Source: Aureococcus anophagefferens (Eukaryota > Sar > Pelagophyceae > Pelagomonadales > Pelagomonadaceae). Taken from it: a DNA stretch of 41,501 nucleotides. Under the pieces are notes generated by a model. The model was given only the letters and a program-made list of their open reading frames with translations, ran no database searches and was not told the origin of the DNA. Shown piece after piece: positions 29,208-41,200 of the stretch. Every line of letters starts with the position of its first letter. Within the stretch, counting starts at the first letter, position 1. Both the position numbers and the translations under genes were made by a program. The stretch is taken from NCBI RefSeq assembly GCF_000186865.1, contig NW_008705601.1, positions 95,787 to 137,287 of the forward strand. The letters run 5' to 3'.

Positions 29208-32200
29208 ATGATCGCAAATACTAACTCGCATGACAACACTGCATGACGACTACTTCACTGGTACGAACCTCAGTAACAGTCTTGGCAATCATAGAGCGCG
29301 GATCATGAGTGGAATGGCTGGTCGATAATTAGTTCAAGCTGTTTGCGGGTTGGTCAATGGGTTCCCTTCGAAACAGCGTTGAGTACAGTTGGTAGTCCAT
29401 GTCTTTTGTGGTTTTCTGGTGCGGCGACAAACTCTGCATTCAACGAAACTGATTGACATGGCCTTTCTGGCTACGAAAATGCCCTCGCAGTGCTTGATCA
29501 CGACGAACTTTTGAATGCCTGATGCGCAACCTACTGAGGTTTACTCACGTCATCTGTCTTGGCTTCTTTAGCCCTTAAAAATCTTGGATTGGCTGCTGGT
29601 GACTGAATTTTTTTAAGCTTGCCCACGGGCCTTGAGGCAATCTGCTGGATTGTATCTGCAAAACGTCTCGGAATCATATACACGTGCATACCTCAAAATA
29701 TACCCGTACAATCACTTGCTGATCGCATACATGATACTGGTGCCAAGGTATTGATTGCGAATGATGTCTCGGGATAGTGATTGGTGAACAGTGCAATGTC
29801 CGACTTTCATAGTGTACCAGAATTATTGAGGATACTGGGGACGGAAGATATTGCCAGTAGCTAGATTGCTGCTATGTGACGAGAGATACAGGACTCTATG
29901 ACGATTTCAACAACTGCACTCAACGTTTTATTCAAACTCCTCGGTACTCCAAGTAGTGATGTTTCCGCTCGTATCTTCGCCAAACTAGAAGCCACACGTC
30001 CGCACCTGCAGGTGTTTGTCGACGATGTCCTGAAATTTGAGAACAGTCCGACCAAAACAAAGCACTCTCCCATGTTGAACGGTGATCATCTGCACGGGCC
30101 ACATGTATCATTCGCTAACTCTGTTATGGACGAAGAACCTTGACCTGTGGAGGCGAATTTCCCTCTGTTCATTACCTATACGAGTGGAAGCACAGGAAGA
30201 CCAAAGGGCATCGTCCACGCGCATGGATATCTGGCGGGTGTGATGATGACGATGCAATGCAGCTTCGAACCTATTCCAGGGACCGACATCATTTTTGTGC
30301 TTGCTTCACTTGAGTGGATCACTGGTCAGTCGTACATGGTGGCAGGAAGCCTTTCAAGTCGTGTCACAAGTCTGATTACCAGGTCAAACCCGGTCTCGCC
30401 GTATGTGGCACATTTTGCTGCGATGATCGATCAATATGGCGCATCCATTCTGAAAGGAGGTGTTTCATATCTTAAACTTTTGATGTCAAAGGAGCTAGGA
30501 GCTACGGAATTACGTAAATTCGACAAGTCGACCCTCAAGGTGGCAAGTTTCTGCGCCGAACCTTGTTCTCCTGCAGTTTAGCTCTTTGCGATGCGTCACA
30601 TCACCCCACATTATATAAATTCTTACTGGGGAACTGAGCACGGCGGAATGGTCTTGAGCTGGCCCTACCAGGATGCTGGGTAGAACTTGGCACCAGATAC
30701 TCACATGTGCGAGTATCCATGGATTTAGTTTTCATCCTGGGCTCCTGCTGACCACTCACAAAGATGAAGCTCATTCTGATCTGCAAATACAAATGACGTG
30801 GGTGAAGGGGTGATCCTAGCACCGTGGCCATACATGGCACGAACAACCTGGGGAGATCCAAGAACTGTCGGGCATTGAGATTGGCGAGGTGATGCTAAGC
30901 AATTTAAGTCTACGTATTTTGACCGATTCAACGTACCCGTATTTTTCCAGGGCGATACCGCAGTCTCACATGGCTCTGGCCACTTCTCAGTGCATGGTCG
31001 CTCAGATGACGTACTGAATATCAATGGGCACTGAATCAGCACAGCGCAAATTGAGGCCAGCGTGTTACGTGACAAGCTCAGACCCAACTCTCCAGTTGCC
31101 AATTGTATTGTGGTCGGAATTTCCGATAGGTTAACAGGTCAGAGCCCCTGGGCATTCATCACTCTGATGGAAAAATCTGTGTTGTCCATTCAAGACAGGT
31201 AGCGACTTGCAACCTACTGCGTTACTGACATTGGCGAACACGCTGTACCGTCGCAATTTGTTGTCATCGGCGATATTCCTGAAACCGCGACAGGAAAGTA
31301 TATGCGCCGAGCAATACAAAAGACCGTTCAAGGCGAGTAAATTGGTGACTTGAGCGCTCTTCGCAACCCAGGTTCTATTGATCAACTTTAAACGTCCTTA
31401 AAATAACAAGTATCGAAAGGCATTCTCCGTATGGTCGAGCAAGACTGGCTCTCGCTACGAGTGACTCCAGTAGAGCCGAGACCGATCCCATGAGCTCATC
31501 CTGCGGTTTTTAGAATCACCAAAGAGCTCTTCTTTGCCATTCAAGGTACGGAGGTTGCTAGAGATGTACCACTCGTGGATGCTGGCCTGACTTCGCTGAG
31601 TGCTCTGAGGCTAGGATGATCGCTGCAGGATTAGCTTTCGGTCAATATTCCCGCAACACTTGTTTTTGACTATCCTTCTCTAGATTCTATTGTTTCTCAC
31701 ATCGCTTCGACCAAATTGGATGTTTGAGAAATCACCACAAACTAGCAAAATAAGCGCGAGGCTTTGCACACTGGGCTCGTATTGATCAGTGATTAATGTA
31801 TATGCTTGCCCTTTCATGCTTTGAATGCAAGCTCACTCCGCAACATGATTGCTCGTGGATATGATACACAACGAAAAGTTCCTTTGCTGCGATGGAATTT
31901 AGAATCACTAGCTCATATGGTATCAACAATATATGGCAGCTTCAGAGTAATCCAGATTGGATTTTGCGGCTTGTCGAATATTGAAGCAAGCCACGTCGAT
32001 CCTCAATAATTGATGCTGCTCGAATCAGCTTTTGAAGTTCTTTGTGATGTGAAGAATGTGGGTGTGTACGTGGGCATGGGGGCCTTGACAGGCTAATTCA
32101 TGCCGCGTTCGAAAGCTCGTGAGACAACGATATACTCCGGGACTTCGATTGTCCTCTCCGTCGCATCTGGTCGTATTTCTTTCATGAACGGACTTGTGGG

Positions 32201-35200
32201 TCCTTGTCTTGCTCTTGACACAGCCTGTTGTTCCACCCTTGTCACCAAACATCTCGCGAGATCAGGCCTGGAATGAGCTGAGTGTACTCAGTCCATCTCA
32301 ATTGGTGTTGGATGCCTTGAACAGGCGGGATTCTGTGCATTTTCAGCCGCTGGAATGCTATCATCGCATGGACGTTGTTACACATTTGATGTTTGAGCGG
32401 ACGGCTACTGTCGTGCAGAAGGTGTAGTTTCTTGGTTTCTCGAATATACTGGGAACATACTTATCAATGGTTCCGCAGTATAGCAAGACGGACAAAGCGC
32501 AAGCCTAACGGCCCCCAACGGAGCATCGCAAAAGTGATTACTTGAAACTCTACAAGACGGCATCACTGTTGTGTAAGCGCTCGAAGCTCACGGCACAGGC
32601 ACGGCGCTTGGGGATCCTATCGAGGTACGGCATTCTTGATAGATAGTGTGCGCTCGGATTTTTTCTATAATAGATGGGTGCTGTGACAGGAGCTTTGTGT
32701 ATGAATTTAAAGTTGGTACATCTCGCATCCCTGAAGGCAAATGTCGGCCACCTTGAGGCATCTGCGGCTGCTGGGGGAATGGCTTCTCTTGTTCTTATGC
32801 CTCTCGGCATTTGTGCAGTTGCCAAAAATATACAATTATATCGGTCTGGGCAATGTCCTGGGTGTGATGATAGAGATTTGAACTATAGGCTGAACTTCCA
32901 CCTAGTTGCCTTAGTGTCATTGTCATTTCAAATGCCAACTGAGATCTCGACATAAATTGAAGCTTAGTCGTCGTCAGGTCGGCTGAGTTCATTTGGTTTC
33001 AGTGGGACCATCGCTCATGCGGCGTTTGTCCCTCAAGCTTGTTCGGAATTAGCCTAAAAGGGGACCAAATCAACTTCTGTCCACCGCGTTCAGACAGTGA
33101 GTTTGAGCTCGAGCAACCACTTAATGTTTGTCGCACACACTTCATGGATGGCACATTCAGTGAGTTGTTGTGATTTGCGACGCAATTGCGTGGTGAACGT
33201 CACGTCATAGCCTGGGCTATTGCAGGGGCAATTGCAAACAAAAAAAATTTGGGCGGGGGCTGATGCGATGCTGAGCAATGATACATTCGTTCGGAGTCAA
33301 GTTGCCCGGTCACCTCGGATATATCAGATTGCGCAACGTCACGACGAGGATTTGTTTTTCAAGGATCCATGTGCTGCCATGCACAGAGGGGCCCACTGTC
33401 ATTTCTCCCTTCCTCATTATAATCTATACCTCGTACGACGAGAATCGAGCACCTCTGGGTGATGATCGCGACTGACACTTTCAGGCACTCGGGTATTTTC
33501 TATTCGTGTATGATTGTCCCCGTTCATTCCAAAGACTTCGCACTCAGCACTGAGGTTGTTGTTCTTGCACGGCATGGACACATACGCTGAATTTTAGGTG
33601 GGGTCTATGATTCACCAGTGATGGATGCAGCAATAGATGATAGAGTGGGTCACAATGAGCGCTCCGAATCAGGGAGGTGACTTTTCGTTGGGAGCCGGTG
33701 GGAAGTTCTTGCGTGAACAGTTCGGGTATGAGCCACTAAAGTCACGGTCATGGCGCCTCATAACACAATACTCCCTGACAAGCGCAAGCTAAGCCGAGAT
33801 GTTTTGTCGCATTCGCAGAGCGACGGAGGAGAATGATGGCAGATATGGGCTCAGGGATGACTGGAAACGAGCATTCTAGCAAACAATACAGTTGGAGAGG
33901 GACTAGGCGCCCATCCACGGTTTTGCGGGTATTAGCGAAGGTGCAACAGTTGCATCCATTCTACTCGCACGGCATGCCCAAGACGTCGCAAGCAGCTTCC
34001 GTGGGCGTTTGCTGGTTAGCGTCTCCGCACTGACGTCGCCTGCTCACAGTCAAATGTACGAGGAGGGACAAACAAACATGCAATGTCTCCATTTAGTTGG
34101 GGATAGTGACACGGCGGATATCTAGCACATGGTTGGACTGACAGCGGGGCTCTTTGGATCTGACTCTGGTGTCTACGTCTTCCGGGGGGGACATAAGCTT
34201 CCAAATCTGAGCCACCGGCTTGTTCGAGTGTTAGGTTCAGCTCAGTTGACTGTCCTTGGCAAATCCATCTAGCTTCCATGTCGGCCCATGCAATCAACAA
34301 GCTACAATCTCCAAGTCACGACAGAGTATAGTCATCTACGGACAAGAGCGGACAAGTTCATTAGTTCCATGGTGATTTCCCGTTCCCGAGTTGTGGATGC
34401 AATCTGGAACGAGGAACAAATTTTGCATGTGACAGATGGATTTGTACGCGCGGCTACTTTTATTTGAACTATGCTAGAAGTCATCACGTGCCACGCTCTC
34501 GTGCATTCAAATTGCCATGACAAGCCAGATAATTCAACAGTGCGACAAGCAGGCTGCAGTCTGAATTCTGGCTTTGAAGTAGATATTGCAGCCCCCATTC
34601 TTGTGGCACTTGGCCCGTATCGGCACGGGGACGTTGATTAGTTTGCGGATTGGTACGTCAGTATCAGAGGAGAGGTCCATTATTCAAAGTCCCACGCGTG
34701 GGACGCTAGTGCTCTGGCCTTCAACGAGAGGGATGCACTGATTTGACTGGAAAAGTGCGCATCGACCCTGAAGCATCTCAGAGTAACTGGTGTTTGAAAC
34801 TTTCTTGCCTCAATTCGTTGAAAAGACACGCTACACGCAACGCGGGATGACGTCCCATTTATGGCCATTTATGACGTAAATAGGAGGGTAAGAGAAGGGG
34901 GGCAAAACTACGGGGATGAAGTCAATTTCGCTGAATCAAGGATCCTCACCTCGAGCCTTCACGCCATCAAGGAGCGCAGCAATGTTGTGGCTAGCCCTGA
35001 GAGGTCTGATTCACAACTAAGCCAAATGTAGATGGAGATGGCCAGTTTCCTTGTCTTTCGTCCAGCGCTCATCCCAAACGAAAGGTTTTCGTGCTGTTGG
35101 AGCATGAACCGCGTGATGGTAATAAAACACAGCTCATGTATCCGGGTACAGGATTACATGATCTAGTATTGTACTGGTGTGGTTTTTGACTTTTGTCGCG

Positions 35201-38200
35201 TTGCAATCGCAGGGCCGGTTTCCCCCTTTGCAATTTCCGTCAAAGCTCCAATGTTTGCTATAAGCAAGGAAATGGCATCTTGGAACACAGTGACGCTGGG
35301 TGATATATTCATGGTGCAGCGGAGCCTCGATGCAGCGGGGAGCTTTTCCAATGCAGGCCACGTCATCAATGAAGAAGATCTTGCTCTGCGAATTGTGGTC
35401 TTTATTGCAAAAATACTTGCAAGAAACCACGCTACTATTGCCATGGCTGGAAGCTCTGCATAGTCCTGGGTCACGGCGGCTGTCCCCCTTGCAGCTAGAC
35501 CAGTACTGGGCATAGGATGTCAAATTGACATCGTCGCTAGCTAGGTTACACTTCACATTTGCTTGACCAGTCTGACTTGGATGCGCGCTCTGACTGAAAT
35601 CTTAGGAGTCATATCGAATAGTGGAGTTGCAGTAATGATGCATCTTGCGCGTCACGAGGGGGGTCATGTCGTCTGCCAACCACTCTGAAGCGGACCACTT
35701 GTCACCACAACATTCGTCACCACAACTGTTTCTTCTGATTTATCAAGCTTCCATACAATGATTACTCTTCGTAATCTTTCGACAATCATGGTCTCCGGGA
35801 CGAAAGTGCTGTACTCTTGCGCAACAACGTTGCTCGCTGATAGCCTGGAAACATCTCAAGTGAGGCTCATTGACAAGTTAAAACCAGACGAGCGGGGGAA
35901 ACTGGACACGCGACCTTTCGAGTCGAATACAAAACTTCCACCTTCCACGTGTGTAAGCCACGCCTTGAGCAGAGCAGCCCGTGTAATGCTAAAAATCATG
36001 TAACGGGAACCGTCGAGGAGCACCAAAGCAGCTATGATAGCATGGAATGACCCTGGAATAGCCTTGCTTGAGCTCAATGACCCCCATACCTTCAATGCTA
36101 TGACGGAAACTCTCTTGCAGAACCTAACAGTCCAGCTATCGGCAACGTTTGCTTCCTAGTCCCTCCGTACTCTAGTCCTACAAGCTGCTGGTCCTCATTT
36201 CTGCACCGGGGGTCACTACGCAAACAGCATGTCAACATGTCCACCTTGGTGGATCAAGACACAATTCACATGCAGCAGTGGTTATCTTTTGGATCGGATT
36301 TGAAGTGCACCGCTTGTGTCGATCTCTGTGCTTCAAGGATTATCAATTGGTGGCGGATTTCTCCTGGGCCTAGCAACTGACCATCGCATAGCTACGTTAT
36401 CTGCAACATTTCGGCTGGGCGTGGCCCGCCACGGCCTCAGTCCCGTTTTGATGGCGACTAAAATCCTACCCTCTCTGGTCGGGCCCTGACTGTCCATGGT
36501 GATGTTTGCAGAAGATTTGCAAATAAATGCTCCCCAGGCTGTAATGCGAGGCATTGCCGGCAGCATGCTGCTTAATGTACGGATGGCTAGGGAATTTGCG
36601 GCTTGTGCAGGTGCTTGAGCAGCGGCGGGCTTGGCGATGATGGTGGGTGTAATTGATAGAGACCTCTACCATTTTGTTTAAGAGACGATGCTCGGTGAGG
36701 AAACCAAGATCGGTGCAAGCATGGCGTCGACATCCGTGATTCTTAGGAGTCACAATACTACAACTGATGCGTCACCACCTCAAGGTCCCTTTTTGGGCGC
36801 CGAATGAAGATTTCATCAAGCGCGTAACAAATGAGTAACATCCTTTGTCCGTGTCCTAATTGCGCCGAGATTCGGCACTAGCCTCTGACAAGAGGATGTC
36901 CGGCCGAAAAGAGCTGGAATCGATTCTCTCGCCGCACCCGACATTGTGGATTCCATGGGTGGGAGGTTTGATATACACATGAGAGCAACATCACTGTATG
37001 GTCGTCCTCTATAAAATCACATGGCCTCTGACGATACGAACCCGTGTGCAAGAAGTCCAGTTGATCTTCATGTTGGGGACCCCTAGTAAGTAGGGACTAG
37101 ATCAGAATGAATTGCTCTTGAGCCTGAAATTGACTCAGCTTAATTACAACAATAAATCTTGTCTATAGTGACTCGCAGCCTGGGGTTGGATATCGGTGCT
37201 GACGCGCCTCTCATGGAGGCGGGTGTGGACTCGCTCGCTGCACTGGAACTCTCAAATTGACTTCAGTCAGAGCTTTGTCTAGACATCTCTGCAATGCTCA
37301 TCTTTGATCATCCAAGCGTATCATCTGTTGCTTCCTACCTTGTATCCAATTTTGCTCGCATCGAACTTTCATTGACATCTCGTTCGTTGTTTCATGCGAC
37401 GTCGATCAAGAAAGAAAGCGGAGACACACCAAGTCCACCGATTCTTGTCTCCCAAATTGTTCGTGGTGTTGTTATTGTCTCATACAATCGACCACAGGAA
37501 AAAAACCCATTTGATGCCGCATTGTCAAGCGCACTCGTGTCTGTCCTTGACAAACTTAATACTGACCTACAATTGTCTGCAGCCATCATCACGGGACGTG
37601 GAGGCTACTTCTGTACGGCAGCCAAGTTCGACGAGCTGCTTCGTCCTATTCATCCTGTGTGGCTACATACGTCTCTCGTGGCAGGCATCGTCATGTTGTT
37701 TGACTCGTTCATCACGTTCAGTAAACCCATTGTCGCAGCCATAAACGGTCCAGCATTTGGTGGTGGTGTGACCCAGGCCACGCTGTGCGACATGGTACTT
37801 TCCCTGCGTCACGCTAAATACTCACTGACTTTTTCTCACTGGAAGGTGTCACCAGAGGGTTGTGCTTCCGTACACCTGGCTCGTGTCATTGGCATTAGCG
37901 AGGCAGGGAAAATGCTGGCGGGTGCATGGATCCCTAGCTCAGCTGTTGCAAAGAGCATTGGTCTGGTATCCGAAGTTGTGGCCGATCTTTCGACACTTCT
38001 TGGTACGACTGACAAATGAATCTGAGAGCTCATCTCCGATTTCTACCCTCGCTCCTACAGGAACCTCGCGGGAGGATGTGAGATATGCCAGGAATACAGC
38101 ACCACAAGCGCCTAGGAAGGGATATCCCTCGCAGATGCTTGCCTATCTCCCCCCTTTCTAGTGATCTAGTCTCAACTTCCCACATCCTCGATATATTTTG

Positions 38201-41200
38201 CGAAGCTTTGCCTGTTTATGATAACGATGTCGCCGCTTTCTTTGGAGTAGTTGGGCTCACACAACGGAAACAAATCATAGATGGAGTCGGTGATAGAAAA
38301 GTTGTTGATGCGAGCTTTCATGCCTCACGTGGATATTCCCCCAGGACTGTAGCAAACGTCAGGTGATTGCCTTCATGTTTTCTTTTCCGATCTTGAGTTT
38401 AAGTTACCTCCGAGTATTAGCAATGCAAGCCAGCTGCGAAATTTTATTGCAAATCGTCTGAATGCGACTTCACCACCCTCATGATGGGCTGTGAAGAGCT
38501 CACACGCTATTTCAGTAACTTATGGAAACTTTGTATTGAGGCGACTTTGTCTCGAACTCACTACGTGGGGGATGTCACACACGGAGATTTCAGTAGTTGA
38601 TCCGTAGCAGCTTATCCTTTTGGAAACGAGTTACGTTGTACTAGCAAATGCCAGCTCAAGTAGCCACCGGCTTAGCAACACCCATGTGGGTGTCTACCTA
38701 GGAATTTCCGGGGCGCTGGTGTCATCAGGGGTTGCTGGTGATTCAGGGGCTGCTGGCGATTCTCATGATGCGAGAAATGTCTATGTTGGCACATCGGCTT
38801 CCATGGCCGTCGCTTCTGGCCGTATTTCGTACACACTTGGGCTAACTGGCCCATGTTTTCCTGTGGATACCGCATGCTCAGCTTCTCTTGTTGCAATTCA
38901 TGTTGCTTCTACTGCATTGAAGCTGGTAGAATGTTTGTGTGCGTGCGTATGCGGTGAAGGACTGTTGGAACAGGCAGTGTTTGTTGCATTTAGCACCGCA
39001 GGAATGCTCTCTCCCTTGGGTCGATGTCACACGTTTGATTGCCGCGCTGATGGATACTGTCGCGGCGAGGGCAGCGGTGCGGGCTTGCTGTCTTCCGGGA
39101 ATCTTCGAAGCGTAATCGTGCTTGGCACTGTGGTGCAGTAAGATGGCCTGAGTGCGAGCCTGACTGCACCAAATGGTTCATCACAAAAACGACTTGTTGC
39201 CTCCATCAGAGATATTGGTGCCGCTGCTCTGGCATTGGAAGCGCATGGCACTGGCACGACACTTGGAGATCCAATCGAAGTACTTTCATCATCATCGCGA
39301 CAGACCATTGCAAGCACCGTTTGGATAGGTTGGCGCTGTCATGGGGGCCTTGTGCATATCCTCTTGCCCGTCGAGGGTCCAGATACATTGTGCCTCTTTG
39401 AAGTCAAATATGGGCCACTTGGAGCCAGCGGCAGCTGCCATTGGCCTCATATCTCTTGTGTTCCTGCCTCTAAGCATGTGCGCCATTGCAGTGAATGCGC
39501 AGATGAATCAGCTGCTCCCCCCCTAACAAGAGAGTTTCCAAGCTTGGGAATGTCAGGTTGAACGCACACCTAGCATCAATCCTCTTGCCATCATTTGAGA
39601 TGCCCGTCGAGGTATTGTGTGAATGTTTTGCTCAGTGCTCATCGGTGGGTCGGCTCAGTTCGTTTGGCTTCAGTGGGACTATCACGCACGGCGCATTTAC
39701 TTCCTTGGCCTACAAGAAGCAAAACGACAAAGAAAGAGATAAAACGACATCTCACTTCCGCAATTCTTGAGACTTGCCCTCCGAGAGGTACAAAGCCGTC
39801 CATTGGACCGATGGGATCTTGATTAGCTCGGGTTCTTTGTCCGAGACTGTGAGTGCCACTCTCGCTAGTCATGCTATTTCAGGTAGCATCATCCTGCCCG
39901 CTGTCAGCTATACTGAGCTTGCTCTTGAAACACTTGATCATGGAACGTGTCTGTTTGGTCTGTTCATCGTACGGCCATGCCCGCTGCCATCGCACAGATC
40001 TGATCAGTGCTTGCTGTAGTGCACAGGACGAACGTCAGAAACATTCGCAATTGAGAGTATGGCGACGAAGAACGATGTCAGTTTCATTGTCCATGCTATT
40101 GGACATTGTAGAGGTGCCAATCGGATGACGACCACAGATGGCTCAATGCGAGCTGTCCAGAACTCGAGTTTTAATTTATTTGGAATCCTGCAGACTGAAT
40201 ACTAATAATTTCGCAGCCCGGCGGGCTAAAAATGATATGGAATCTTCTCTGAAAATGCCCTACAAGCTGCTGTTTGCGTCGCGAGTTCCTGGCAGTAGAG
40301 GAGTAGCAAAAGTTTGCAGCGGTGGAAAGAGTCGGACGTAACCAAGCAATAATCTTCGAGCAATATCTCCCTGTCAAAGGCAGCCTGGCTGCACGCATGC
40401 GCGTTTATTTGACAAGCACTGCCGGATTAGCTTGCCAAATACGTCCTGCCAATATCTGGGCTGCTAACTCAACCACCTGCTTTGTACATCCGCCATGGCA
40501 GTGTGTGTGCGGCTGGCTCCTAGCAGCCACGGTCTGTATGAAGGTGCTCTTCTTTGCTGTAGTATGGTCTTGAATGTCATTCTGGTCAGGAGCAAATCTA
40601 TGATCGGCGATTTTAAAGTGCTGTCATGTGAGCGCCTCAAGAGATCCCTCAGAAAAGATTGCCCTTAATTCCACTAGAAGTGAAGTTGCATCTACACCTC
40701 GCCGCATTATAGCGGCCGCGTACCTCCCAGCTGAACGACACGCCGTTTGCATCGGCACACCATGCGTTGTGTAAGCGGCACAGTCTCCTTGGACGTGCTT
40801 GGGCAACGAAGCGCACCGTGCTTGCGTTTCGTGCTTTCATCAAGAGCGCCGCCATAGCAAGTACAATGGCACCAATCTATCAATCATGTAGCTCAAGGGG
40901 ACTATTCCAGAGGTCTCGGATGCAACCCACAGGCTGGCGGGCGCGAGAGATACCTCAAGTGTTGCCACAAGTAGTCAGGTGCATTTGATTAGTAATGGGA
41001 ACTGAACTTTCCGTGGACGCCCCACTGATGATGGCTGCTGGAATCGACTCCCTTGGTGCTACCGAAATGCAAGAGAAGCTAAGCGAAAGATTTAGTCTCG
41101 TGCTCCCGACCACACTACTCTTTGACTATCCATCGATTAAGGGAATTGCATCTTTTTTGGTTGAGAGGAGTACTGGTTGGGGCGGAGCTCTGGCAACAGA

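Noticed and set aside
29208..31340. Second NRPS A domain
   Set aside because: The motifs fit acetyl-CoA-synthetase-like ligases and no C domain precedes it; it sits at a gene start before an ACP.
840..39600. Reading the gap between GDPIE and VGA in KS domains as pseudogene damage
   Set aside because: Seven copies have 45-49 nt here with proper donor and acceptor, and removal restores the exact motif and phase.
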